A stretch of DNA of 10,981 nucleotides from Nitrososphaeria archaeon (GCA_021324715.1 JAJPIN010000042.1:1-10981); one strand, 5' to 3'; positions 1-7,593 are shown, counted from the first letter of the stretch. Numbers and translations: made by a program. Notes: generated by a model not told the origin, from the letters alone.

Positions 1-2
1 GA

Positions 3-998
3 TTTACTGGAATGAATGGTAGTGCGCTGTACGTATTAGGAAACGGAGGAGACGAAAGCAAAAAACAGTGGTTTATACGAATTGGGGGATTTGATGAAAA
101 TAAGTATCTTGAACAAGATGGTTTTACTCCAACCCAGTTCTTTTGGAATAGTACACTACTTGGACAATTAATCCCCTTCACACCTGTGTCCTATATATTA
201 AATGGTGCCCCATCAAGCCAATATCAGCCAGGAGCAACCGCGATTTATTCAAAAGACGTCAAATACCCTGAAAATGGTAATGCAGAACAACCCCTGAAAT
301 TGGTTTACTCATCAGCTAGCTTCAAGAGTGACAGACCGGGTCTATTCTTCGCCGTATTGATATACCAAGTAAACCATAATTATATACCCAAAACCACGTC
401 GGACCCATATCACGAGGTAATTGATAAGGAGAAATTTTCATTAAACACTACCAGTCCTAGTATCAATATGAAATCAAATAATGAATCTAAATTAGCTGTG
501 ATAGATACAACTCAGGGACCTATAACTATTGAATTCTTTCCAGAAATAGCTCCTATGCATGTCTCAAATTTTGAAAAACTCGCAAATTCTGGATTCTACA
601 ACGGGACTGTATTCCACAGAATCATCAAAGGATTTGTAATTCAAGGTGGGGATCCAAATACAAAAAATATGACGGATAAGGCTGCGTGGGGAACAGGCGG
701 TCCTGGATATAACATCAAGGCGGAATTTAGTAACATACCACATGAAAGAGGAATCGTTTCCATGGCACGATCATCAGATCCAAATAGTGCGGGCTCACAA
801 TTCTTCATTGTTTTAAATGATTCTAGATTTTTGGATAATCAATATACGGTGTTTGGAAGAGTAGTAAATGGGATGGATGTGGTTGATAAAATCGCTGCAT
901 TACCAACAATACAAAATGATCAACCGCAAGATCCAAATTTAGCCAAAATTCTTTCGATAAAAGTAGTGGATAGAAATTCTACAGCTTTGAAAAATTGA
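3..998 (+). CDS. STT3-like C-terminal domain fused to cyclophilin-type peptidyl-prolyl isomerase (5' partial)
   Basis: The reading frame is open to the left edge, with codons for F-T-G before the first ATG at 12, so the gene almost certainly starts outside the window. Counting from the ATG at 12, residues 1 to about 150 resemble the extracytoplasmic C-terminal region of archaeal oligosaccharyltransferase STT3/AglB, with stretches such as WFIRIGGF, DGFTPTQFFWN and LLGQLIPF; this is recognition by memory and less certain. Residues 160-322 are a clear cyclophilin domain: TVFHRIIKGFVIQGGD with the catalytic-type Arg at 203, SAGSQFFIV, and LDNQYTVFGRVVNGMDVV. The tryptophan typical of human CypA is Phe here, as in many bacterial-type cyclophilins. 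Several N-X-S/T sequons suit a protein facing outside. STT3 transfers lipid-linked glycan to Asn of exported proteins, and cyclophilins speed prolyl isomerisation, so the fusion may couple glycosylation to folding (inference). The gene is convergent with the synthase at 1028. Confidence 0.85.
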   Translation, partial: FTGMNGSALYVLGNGGDESKKQWFIRIGGFDENKYLEQDGFTPTQFFWNSTLLGQLIPFTPVSYILNGAPSSQYQPGATAIYSKDVKYPENGNAEQPLKLVYSSASFKSDRPGLFFAVLIYQVNHNYIPKTTSDPYHEVIDKEKFSLNTTSPSINMKSNNESKLAVIDTTQGPITIEFFPEIAPMHVSNFEKLANSGFYNGTVFHRIIKGFVIQGGDPNTKNMTDKAAWGTGGPGYNIKAEFSNIPHERGIVSMARSSDPNSAGSQFFIVLNDSRFLDNQYTVFGRVVNGMDVVDKIAALPTIQNDQPQDPNLAKILSIKVVDRNSTALKN

Positions 999-1027
999 AC
1001 AGACCATAAATTGACTTCAGACGTGGT

Positions 1028-1984
1028 TTATGTCATAAGTGCAGCGTAGATGAATGGTAACAGTGTGGTTGCCTCTCCATGTATTGTTGTTTGCTTCGCT
1101 TTTCCCTTTACCTTCCCCCACGAAATTGCTTCTGCAATTAAGGCGCCACTCAAACTACCATCCCACTCAGAAGCTGTTGTTATAGATACTGCATAATCAA
1201 GACCTCCTCTAAACTGGTTCCACCAGAGTGTATGATGTTTGGAAATTCCTCCACCGATGATGAAAGCCCCCGTTTTGCTCGCATCATAAACCAAGTCTGA
1301 TAATCTGGTTTCATCCAAGAGTAAGTTTACATTAAAGTTCTTGTGTTTCTGATAAAAGAACCAGATTTGGCTTCCAACAGCGCCATCTACAATACCTGGA
1401 ACTATGACTGGAATATCATTCTTATTGGCCCAATACAAAAATGAACTCTCATCTAGAGTGCTCCCGATCTTCTTTGTTAATTCAAAGGTAGATACACTAT
1501 GTACTCCATTTTGGTACAGATCGTTTAGACAATCCTGCACATTTTTTTCAATTACTGGACCATAATTATTTTGAGGTACAAGTACATTTCCCAGTCTATG
1601 TATATTCCTTTTATAAAGTATGCCATCATCCATTCGAAGGTCTCCAGAGTAGTACTTTGTACTTGTTCGGGCAATATCATGGTCCAACGCGCCACATGTC
1701 GTAATGACGCAATCAAACATCTTACGTTTCAACATATCCTTGATAATACCTCTTGCTCCAGTGGAGATTATTGATCCTACAAAAGACAAGAATTTTGTAC
1801 AGTTCTTGTCCTTTGTCATCGCACGAATTATTTTTATTCCATCCCAAAGATTTTTAGATTCAAAACCACCAGAATTAGCCATTCCGTCAATTAGTAAAGA
1901 AATGGAATTTGATTCAATACTGTAATCGCGTACTGAATCACTCAAGATATTCTTATATAGTCTCTTTGTTCGCTTTGATTTCAT
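1028..1984 (-). CDS. dys: Deoxyhypusine synthase
   Basis: This enzyme uses NAD and spermidine to move an aminobutyl group onto one lysine of translation factor aIF5A, the first step in making hypusine; it acts in the cytoplasm. At 318 residues it has the usual family length and shows the diagnostic blocks in order: an N-terminal GGF segment, FVGSIISTGARGI, the TTCGALDHDIAR region of the NAD-binding site, VPGIVDGAVGSQ, then IIGGGISKHH with Lys249 matching the lysine that carries the enzyme intermediate in the human protein. ASEWDGSLSGA and EAISWGK follow, and match the substrate-pocket region. The ATG at 1984 is preferred because a TATA-like box lies about 25 bases upstream and no ribosome binding site is visible. 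It is divergent from the gene at 2165 and convergent with the cyclophilin gene. Identification is firm. Confidence 0.96.
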   Translation of the reverse strand: MKSKRTKRLYKNILSDSVRDYSIESNSISLLIDGMANSGGFESKNLWDGIKIIRAMTKDKNCTKFLSFVGSIISTGARGIIKDMLKRKMFDCVITTCGALDHDIARTSTKYYSGDLRMDDGILYKRNIHRLGNVLVPQNNYGPVIEKNVQDCLNDLYQNGVHSVSTFELTKKIGSTLDESSFLYWANKNDIPVIVPGIVDGAVGSQIWFFYQKHKNFNVNLLLDETRLSDLVYDASKTGAFIIGGGISKHHTLWWNQFRGGLDYAVSITTASEWDGSLSGALIAEAISWGKVKGKAKQTTIHGEATTLLPFIYAALMT

Positions 1985-2000
1985 TTTTCTACAGTTTAGT

Positions 2001-2015
2001 TTTTAATTATATATT
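2001..2015 (-). promoter_or_regulatory. TATA-like box for deoxyhypusine synthase
   Basis: Read on the minus strand, AATATATAATTAAAA lies centred about 24 bases before the ATG at 1984. This spacing fits an archaeal box A driving a leaderless or nearly leaderless transcript. The region is AT-rich overall, so the exact box is inferred. Confidence 0.4.
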
Positions 2016-2133
2016 ATTATTATCTGTTTCATAGCAAATAATAATTGTACAATATATTTTAAGATATATTATACTCTTCGAGTTAAAAATTGGAGATTAG
2101 TAATGACTTTCGGCTTTTCAATATTTAGTCACA

Positions 2134-2148
2134 TTATTATAATGATAA
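2134..2148 (+). promoter_or_regulatory. TATA-like box for the gene at 2165
   Basis: TTATTATAATGATAA is centred about 24 bases before the ATG at 2165. This placement favours that ATG over the in-frame TTG at 2150, which lies too close to the box to be transcribed in a leaderless message. Confidence 0.4.
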
Positions 2149-2164
2149 TTTGGTATATTGTCAG

Positions 2165-2626
2165 ATGCGTGTTAGATATTGGCGTTTAGGTGTTAATGAC
2201 CTTCTAAATTCAACATACCCTATCGAAAAGGCTAATCATTGGGACATTAAATGTCTACAAGGAGAGTACGAACACTTTGGAGTCTTTTGGTTTAGATACG
2301 GAACTCCTTTTGATAAGGAATTGATAAGTGGCATATGTTTCTATTATAATGACATACCTCAAGAAAAAGTTCAAAAATTGTTAGATTTTCTACAAGAAAA
2401 GTATGGAGGCAAGGCATTATTTAGGCATAGTCGAGTTTTTCTTCAAGGGTCTAGAGAATTTAGTGATAAAGATGAAATAGCTAATCTTGCAAAGGAAATC
2501 AGTATTAAGTTCGATGGACCGGTAGAAATTACACTAGAATTTGAAAAAGTTACTTCAGAAGAGCAGGAACAAAATGTCTTTAATTTTCCTTCAGGTAAAG
2601 CACTGCCAATCACTGGTTCAGACTAG
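2165..2626 (+). CDS. Hypothetical protein, 153 residues
   Basis: I do not recognise this family. From the ATG the product begins MRVRYWRLGVNDL and is soluble and mixed in composition, with no signal peptide or membrane segment. The N-terminal half is rich in aromatic residues (YWRLG, EHFGVFWFRYG, GICFYYND); the middle contains a helix-like stretch, PQEKVQKLLDFLQEKYGG; the C-terminal part is acidic (SEEQEQN) and ends in a probably flexible tail, PSGKALPITGSD. An in-frame TTG at 2150 would add five residues, but the TATA-like box spacing supports 2165. The gene is divergent from deoxyhypusine synthase across about 180 bases and convergent with the response regulator, so it appears to be its own transcription unit. 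Length, codon use and clean boundaries indicate a real gene; function cannot be assigned. Confidence 0.8.
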   Translation: MRVRYWRLGVNDLLNSTYPIEKANHWDIKCLQGEYEHFGVFWFRYGTPFDKELISGICFYYNDIPQEKVQKLLDFLQEKYGGKALFRHSRVFLQGSREFSDKDEIANLAKEISIKFDGPVEITLEFEKVTSEEQEQNVFNFPSGKALPITGSD

Positions 2627-2675
2627 TAAAATCATTATTAAGAACTCTCAAGTCAAATTGATAATATTACACTAA

Positions 2676-3092
2676 CTAGCTCTCAGTTTTATCTTCTAGG
2701 ATGGATTTTATTTTCTCTCTTAACTTGGATATACTGACAGGTTTGCTAATAAAATGAGTAACATCGACCGATGGAATAACCTTGCTGAATTCTTCCTTAT
2801 TAATTTCAAAAGCAGTAATAAATGCAATCTTCATAGTAGGATCATTTTCTTTTATGCGTCTATACAGCTCAAACCCATTTATTTTTGGCATTCTAATGTC
2901 AGTAATTACAAGGTCGTAATATTTACGAGGATGATTCTGAAAGTTATTAATTGCCTCATCGCCTTTTGAAAATGTTTCAACCGTAAAATCATTTTTTGAC
3001 TCTAATCCTCTTTTTATGACCGAAAGGATATCAGATTCGTCGTCCACAATCATTATGCGCGGTGCCGAATTAATTTTTTTACTTTCCGTCAT
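2676..3092 (-). CDS. Stand-alone receiver-domain response regulator (CheY-like)
   Basis: The 138-residue product is almost entirely one receiver domain with no output domain. The acidic pocket is Asp17-Asp18 in IMIVDDE, the phosphoacceptor is Asp65 in VITDIRMPKING, the switch Thr is Thr93 in FITAF, and the conserved Lys is Lys117 in ISKPVS, so every residue needed for phosphorylation is present. A histidine kinase should phosphorylate it, but none lies in the window. Single-domain regulators usually act through protein contacts or phosphorelays rather than by binding DNA. The ATG at 3092 is supported by a TATA-like box centred about 26 bases upstream. It is divergent from the pentapeptide-repeat gene, sharing a 177-base upstream region, and convergent with the gene at 2165. 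Confidence 0.94.
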   Translation of the reverse strand: MTESKKINSAPRIMIVDDESDILSVIKRGLESKNDFTVETFSKGDEAINNFQNHPRKYYDLVITDIRMPKINGFELYRRIKENDPTMKIAFITAFEINKEEFSKVIPSVDVTHFISKPVSISKLREKIKSILEDKTES

Positions 3093-3112
3093 ATGTCAAA
3101 ATTTGATATAAT

Positions 3113-3124
3113 TATCATATATAA
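3113..3124 (-). promoter_or_regulatory. TATA-like box for the response regulator
   Basis: On the minus strand TTTATATATGAT is centred about 26 bases before the ATG at 3092. It is one of the clearest archaeal box A candidates in the window and implies a leaderless message. Confidence 0.5.
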
Positions 3125-3235
3125 ATAAGTGTTTACGCATCATTTAGCAAAATCGTGCTGTGATTTTGTCAATTTAAAATATTGATTATTATGCAAAAAA
3201 TGGTAAATCTCAAAGACGGAATCCTCATTTGGAGA

Positions 3236-3247
3236 AAATTGATATAG
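3236..3247 (+). promoter_or_regulatory. Possible TATA-like box for the pentapeptide-repeat gene
   Basis: AAAATTGATATA is centred about 28 bases before the ATG at 3270. No Shine-Dalgarno sequence is seen between it and the start. The match is weaker than for the response regulator. Confidence 0.3.
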
Positions 3248-3269
3248 CCATAAAAATAACGACATAAAA

Positions 3270-3734
3270 ATGAGTGAAAAATCAACCTGGTTGAGCCTCT
3301 TACAAGAGTCAAAAATTAAGGAATTTAATGAATGGAGAATGGCCAACATCTTTGTGAAGATTGATTTGAGTGGAATGAATTTTTCAGAGGGAGATCTTTC
3401 AAATGCGTACCTAAATGGTGTCAAGTGTAACGGAACAGATTTATCAGGATGTAATTTACAAAAGGCCAATTTTGCCCAATCAGAAGTTATGGATACAAAC
3501 CTTGAAAATGCGAATCTGACGGATGCAATTTTTATCTACGGAATTTTGAAAAATAGTAAATTAATGAATGCTAACCTGACCGGAACAAACTTTATGTGGT
3601 CAGATTTGAGAAATTGCGATTTGCGTGGATCAAAATTTAGCAAAACGATTTTTGTTGAAGCAAAACTACAAAATGCAAAATTAGATCCATTAGACAATAA
3701 ATCTGTTTATATTAAGTTTGCAAAATTTGAATAA
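3270..3734 (+). CDS. Pentapeptide-repeat protein
   Basis: After a short N-terminal helix-like segment (residues 1-28, containing KEFNEWRMAN), the 154-residue protein becomes an uninterrupted run of pentapeptide repeats of the form A(N/D)LXX. The central Leu/Phe position recurs exactly every five residues from 33 to 138 (33, 38, 43 and so on), giving 22 repeats without a break, or about five and a half turns of a four-sided beta-helix. Three central positions depart from Leu/Phe without breaking the period: Cys53, Val73 and, in the GIL repeat, an ordinary Leu93. It has no signal peptide, so it is probably cytoplasmic. Some family members mimic DNA and bind gyrase, but most have no known role, and the sequence does not tell which applies. 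The radical SAM gene follows on the same strand after about 90 bases, and the response regulator is divergent. Confidence 0.93.
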   Translation: MSEKSTWLSLLQESKIKEFNEWRMANIFVKIDLSGMNFSEGDLSNAYLNGVKCNGTDLSGCNLQKANFAQSEVMDTNLENANLTDAIFIYGILKNSKLMNANLTGTNFMWSDLRNCDLRGSKFSKTIFVEAKLQNAKLDPLDNKSVYIKFAKFE

Positions 3735-3826
3735 AAAATCTACTTCAGTGTATGATGAGGATAATAGACTTGATATAACCAAACTCCAAAATAGATTAAT
3801 ACGAATGAAGTATCTAGATAAATTGC

Positions 3827-4897
3827 TTGGAAGTAGATAAAATACGAACTTTAAAGTTACTAACTAAATGGTCTTTAAATAGAGCAGTAGGTAAACGAAG
3901 GCCACTTGTAGCTGTTTTCAGCTTAACTCATTATTGCAATTTTTATTGCCCTATGTGTCCTTTTGGCGATTCCAATAAAGAAGGTCAATTAAAACTTGTT
4001 AATGAAAGGGACCTTACTACAGAACAATGGAAAAGTATTTTCGATAAAGTCTCAAAATATTGCGTGTGGTCGATAATTGAGGGTGGAGAACCTACGAGTC
4101 GACCTGATTTTATGGATCTTGTAAGTTACCTACATAGTATCAATTTGCCTACTTCGTTGATCACTAACTGTTCACTTTTACATACAGTGGATCTTGAGAT
4201 GCTAAGACGTTATATCCAATTTATTACTTGTAGCATTGACTCAGTCTATGACGAACCATATTGTAAGGTACGGGGTGTATCAAGCAAAACCTTTAACAAG
4301 GTTATGGAAAACATCGAACTCCTTAATCAAAGTAACATTTCTCACTATTTCAACAGCGTAATCACAAAATTTAACACCGATGAATTTATTGATCAAAGTT
4401 ATTTTGATAAAGCTAACGAACTTGGTTCAAGCTCGGTATCATTAACTTTTGTAGAAGATAGGGCTGACGTGTCGTACTCGTTATTGCCTGATAGAAAAAC
4501 AATGATAAAGGTCTGTGAAAGCATTTTGGATTATGGGAAAAAAAAATCTTCCCCTCAAATAATGATACCCCCGGAGTATTTTGAACAAATTATCAATTAT
4601 GGGCGTACGACTTTCGATGAATGTGGAGTATGGAAGAGCACTTTTGTTAATGCGGATGGTACCGTAATGGTACCTTGTTGGAAATTTAACAAGTCTGAGA
4701 ACACTTATAATTTGCTCGAACAAACGATTGAAGATGTCTGGAACGCGCCCCAATGGGATATAGCTAGAACTTGCCACGACTGTCAGGTACTCGGATGTAT
4801 CTGGTACTCTTCTCAACCCATTACGACTTTTGCTAAAAATTATATGAATGGGTTATCTAAAATAATTAATCAACATAAGCCAGATTTACTGCACTGA
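3827..4897 (+). CDS. Radical SAM enzyme with SPASM-like C-terminal cysteines
   Basis: The cluster-binding motif C-X3-C-X2-C is Cys37, Cys41 and Cys44 in THYCNFYCPMCPFG, and EGGEP is the motif that contacts the SAM amino group. The C-terminal third has Cys266 and Cys284 flanking a segment with ADGTVMVPCW, then Cys316, Cys319 and Cys324 in CHDCQVLGC; this arrangement resembles the SPASM/Twitch domains that carry an auxiliary iron-sulphur cluster in peptide-modifying and cofactor-making enzymes. The substrate is unknown and no precursor peptide or partner enzyme is recognised nearby. The start is uncertain: the frame is closed by a TAG at 3815, and only a TTG at 3827 is available before the conserved N-terminal region. 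An ATG at 3805 in another frame encodes MKYLDKLLGSR and stops at 3840; removal of one base near 3829 would join it to this frame, so a frameshift or base error is possible. The gene is convergent with the helicase. Confidence 0.9.
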   Translation: MEVDKIRTLKLLTKWSLNRAVGKRRPLVAVFSLTHYCNFYCPMCPFGDSNKEGQLKLVNERDLTTEQWKSIFDKVSKYCVWSIIEGGEPTSRPDFMDLVSYLHSINLPTSLITNCSLLHTVDLEMLRRYIQFITCSIDSVYDEPYCKVRGVSSKTFNKVMENIELLNQSNISHYFNSVITKFNTDEFIDQSYFDKANELGSSSVSLTFVEDRADVSYSLLPDRKTMIKVCESILDYGKKKSSPQIMIPPEYFEQIINYGRTTFDECGVWKSTFVNADGTVMVPCWKFNKSENTYNLLEQTIEDVWNAPQWDIARTCHDCQVLGCIWYSSQPITTFAKNYMNGLSKIINQHKPDLLH

Positions 4898-4909
4898 GTA
4901 AATAATTGA

Positions 4910-4927
4910 AGTTTGATGAGGCAAACT
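4910..4927. terminator. Possible hairpin between convergent genes
   Basis: AGTTTG, a six-base loop ATGAGG, then CAAACT forms a six-base-pair stem in the 54-base gap between the stop codons of the radical SAM gene and the helicase. The position suits a transcription end for either gene, but no long T tract follows and archaeal terminators often need none of this structure, so the call is weak. Confidence 0.25.
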
Positions 4928-4951
4928 AAAACTTACGCAGGTTTGATTCAA

Positions 4952-7141
4952 CTACAAGACTTGCTCTACACGTATATTCAAATTATCATTCTCGTCGTAC
5001 AATTCTCCTATCACTTTGAATTCTCTTCCTTTTCTTATTAAATCTCTTGGACCATCATAATCATAGCGATGCAAATTAGCACGCCATTTACCATTCACAA
5101 GTACAATTGCATTACCGGTTACGACCTTTTCAATTTCAATGTAAAAGAGCTGTCCCCGAATTTTTGCTCTGGTTTCAGAAAAAATTACGTTATTGCCAAT
5201 CATTTTTATTTTTCCCATTTTTTCAAGCATCTTTAGCGCTGCGCTTACAAGCGAATCGTCTACGCCTAGTACATTTTCAATTGTTTCACTTTTTAATCCT
5301 TTGTTTCCTTTAATAGATACCAAAGAATATATCTTCCTCGCAGTTTGTTCCACTTGTCTCTTAAAATGCACAATAGCATGGTCGTCTTTAGAATGTGAAA
5401 TTCTATTATGTAAAACTTTTTTATTGTTTGACGATTGTGATTTTATTTCTGGTCCTCGGTGAATTTTGTCAAAAAATGAATCAAGATAATCAGTTTCACA
5501 TCTTGTCATAGGATTTTTTTTTAGAGGATCTCTATGAACTGGGTTGAGTTTTAGATTTGTACTAATAGATGAAAGAATCGAGTTCATTTTTTGGATTTTT
5601 TTTCTACTTACGTCAAGGTAGCGTTGGTCAATCGTATCTTTTGTTGCAAGAATTAGGACTGAACCAATATTTTTTCTCCCAGTTCTTCCTCTTCTTTGAA
5701 TGTGCCTTATTTCACTTGGTATTGGTTCGTAAAAAACAACTAGGTCAACCTCTGGAATATCGAGTCCCTCTTCTGCAATAGAAGTTGCGACCAGTACATT
5801 AAAGTCCCCTTTCTTAAAATTTTCCAAGATAATCTTTTGTTCTTCCTGTTTCATACCCGGAACACCCTGTCTGTTAGATTGACCCACGAATCGGGATGCT
5901 TTGATTTTGTATTTGTTCAACAATTCAACTAAATGTTGTACGGTGTCTCGATATTGAGTAAATACAAGAACTCTAGATTTTTTTTCTAAATCAGAATCGG
6001 TTAAATTACTAGTCCTATTCAAATTAAACTGAGAATCAAATCTTTCTTTTAGAATTTTAATAAGGTATCCAATCTTTGGGTGCTCTATTTCCAATTGTTC
6101 AATGAGCCGTCTTACTTCGTTCATTCTATGATCCTTTAGTAACATTCTGGGGCTCTTGCTTTCTTCTAATTGCTTTCTATTCAAAAAAGTCTCAAGTGAG
6201 TAAAATCCTTGACTTTCGATCAATTCAATGCAATACATCAGCGATAATGCCGAGGATTGTTGCATTAGCGCAAGATACAATGGTCGACGCTCATCTCCTA
6301 AGATACCTTTCAAATTTTGTCCCAGCTGTTCGCCGAGAGAAATCAGATCACGTTTGAAGATCCATCTTGAATCTTTTTTTATCATCTTTCTGGTAACTAA
6401 CCAATTTAATTTTTCATCTAACATTGTCTTTAAGATAGATCTAATATATTGATACTCTGACGGGAGATCAAACCACCTCCATTTTAGATCTATCCGATTT
6501 ATGTACCGTCTTACGTCAGCGTCTTCTTCAGTTTTATAATCTAATCGTTCAATGAACAAATTGTTACATATCTCTTGAATCTTGTTTATTTCCGACCCCG
6601 GGCTCGCAGTTAATCCGAGAATTACAGGGCAAGAGCAATGTTGTAGATATTGTTTTGCTATGAAAGTGTACGCATAATCCTTAACCGCACGATGTGCCTC
6701 ATCGAATACAATCAAAGTGAAATGTTTTAGGGAAAGTCTCCGTTCTATGATATCGTTTTTTACTAATTCTGGGGTAGAAAAAACAAGTCTTATGGATTCT
6801 TTATTCCACATGATTGTTCTTGAGCGTGGCGATATTTTTCCCGTAATCATAGCAACTTGGTCGTCAAATAATTTTATGGATGATACAAATGAATCTCTGT
6901 GTTGATTCACAAGTGGTCTCGTCGGTGCTAAGATCAGAATTCTCTTGTCTCTGTTATTATAAAGAGTATTTATGCATACAAGTAAGGATATGATTGTCTT
7001 ACCCAATGCTGTAGGAAGAATGACCAGAGTATTCTTAGTCATTGCCGAATTCGCAATCTTGTTCTGATATTCTCTAAATTTCAGTTTATTTTTCCTAAGA
7101 AGAGGGTGGATAAAGTAAGAGGTTTCTTTGTTTAATGACAT
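4952..7141 (-). CDS. Hef/FANCM-family superfamily 2 DNA helicase without nuclease domain
   Basis: Hef-type helicases work on branched DNA at stalled replication forks. The 729-residue product shows the helicase motifs in order: motif I PTALGKT at 43-49, APTRPLVNQH, STPELVKNDI, DEAH at 147-150, LTASPGS at about 177, then VLVFTQYRDT, VATSIAEEGLDIPEVD and QRRGRTGR at 482-489. The insert between the two helicase lobes is helical, as in Hef. Motif I has Ala45 where Hef and FANCM normally have Gly. Euryarchaeal Hef carries an XPF-type nuclease domain with an ERKXXXD motif after the helicase; none is present here. Instead, residues about 588-660 look like a winged helix and 661-729 look beta-rich, possibly an OB-like fold (inference). 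A linker of roughly 530-585 is polar and probably flexible. The ATG at 7141 is the first good start. The gene is convergent with the radical SAM gene. Confidence 0.92.
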   Translation of the reverse strand: MSLNKETSYFIHPLLRKNKLKFREYQNKIANSAMTKNTLVILPTALGKTIISLLVCINTLYNNRDKRILILAPTRPLVNQHRDSFVSSIKLFDDQVAMITGKISPRSRTIMWNKESIRLVFSTPELVKNDIIERRLSLKHFTLIVFDEAHRAVKDYAYTFIAKQYLQHCSCPVILGLTASPGSEINKIQEICNNLFIERLDYKTEEDADVRRYINRIDLKWRWFDLPSEYQYIRSILKTMLDEKLNWLVTRKMIKKDSRWIFKRDLISLGEQLGQNLKGILGDERRPLYLALMQQSSALSLMYCIELIESQGFYSLETFLNRKQLEESKSPRMLLKDHRMNEVRRLIEQLEIEHPKIGYLIKILKERFDSQFNLNRTSNLTDSDLEKKSRVLVFTQYRDTVQHLVELLNKYKIKASRFVGQSNRQGVPGMKQEEQKIILENFKKGDFNVLVATSIAEEGLDIPEVDLVVFYEPIPSEIRHIQRRGRTGRKNIGSVLILATKDTIDQRYLDVSRKKIQKMNSILSSISTNLKLNPVHRDPLKKNPMTRCETDYLDSFFDKIHRGPEIKSQSSNNKKVLHNRISHSKDDHAIVHFKRQVEQTARKIYSLVSIKGNKGLKSETIENVLGVDDSLVSAALKMLEKMGKIKMIGNNVIFSETRAKIRGQLFYIEIEKVVTGNAIVLVNGKWRANLHRYDYDGPRDLIRKGREFKVIGELYDENDNLNIRVEQVL

Positions 7142-7245
7142 GTATTAACTATTTCCATAAATTGAAAGTAGTAAATTGAAAAAATGAATTAAGCATCAAA
7201 ATTAAAGTTTTATAAGTAATATTTCTATCATCTATATTTCCTTTA

Positions 7246-7572
7246 TTAGATCTCAAATACGTCAGTTTGAGAAGGAATTGATTTTGTCTTTTTCTCTGGA
7301 TTTACCTCGTCTATACTAGCGGCAAGCTGAACAATTTTTACGTTATTAAGAATATTGCTTATCTGTTCTAACTCAGTACGAGATTTAATTAATATTCCAC
7401 GTTTTTTAGTTGCCACCCCTAATGTATCAACTGGATTGATTTCTAAAGCGATGCAGGAGGGTCTGCTTTTGAATTCGGGCATTTTAAGTAAAAATACTCC
7501 GGGTATACTGGTTGCTTTCTTCTCCCAATCTTTACCTTCCTTTAAAAATTGAGATAACCTTTCGTCCGCCAT
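7246..7572 (-). CDS. Small conserved-looking hypothetical protein, 108 residues
   Basis: I cannot name a function. The product is soluble, with no signal peptide or membrane segment. Its core reads WEKKATSIPGVFLLKMP, then CIALEINPVD, KKRGILIKS and VKIVQLAASIDEVNP, a pattern I associate with a small family found in ammonia-oxidising archaea (from memory, unchecked). The ordered alternation of strands and helices suggests a compact alpha/beta fold. The ATG at 7572 is supported by a TATA-like box centred about 25 bases upstream. It lies upstream of the helicase on the same strand with a 104-base gap, so readthrough is possible but each gene probably has its own promoter. Confidence 0.82.
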   Translation of the reverse strand: MADERLSQFLKEGKDWEKKATSIPGVFLLKMPEFKSRPSCIALEINPVDTLGVATKKRGILIKSRTELEQISNILNNVKIVQLAASIDEVNPEKKTKSIPSQTDVFEI

Positions 7573-7593
7573 ACATAATTATTCTATCCTGTT

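Noticed and set aside
1571..1925. Two plus-strand frames inside the deoxyhypusine synthase gene
   Set aside because: They are antisense to conserved NAD-binding segments of the synthase and have no recognisable motif.
3140..3469. Minus-strand frame of 109 codons
   Set aside because: It lies mostly antisense to the pentapeptide-repeat gene, whose perfect five-residue period proves the plus strand is coding.
4481..4816. Minus-strand frame of 111 codons
   Set aside because: It is antisense to the cysteine-rich C-terminus of the radical SAM gene and has no features of its own.
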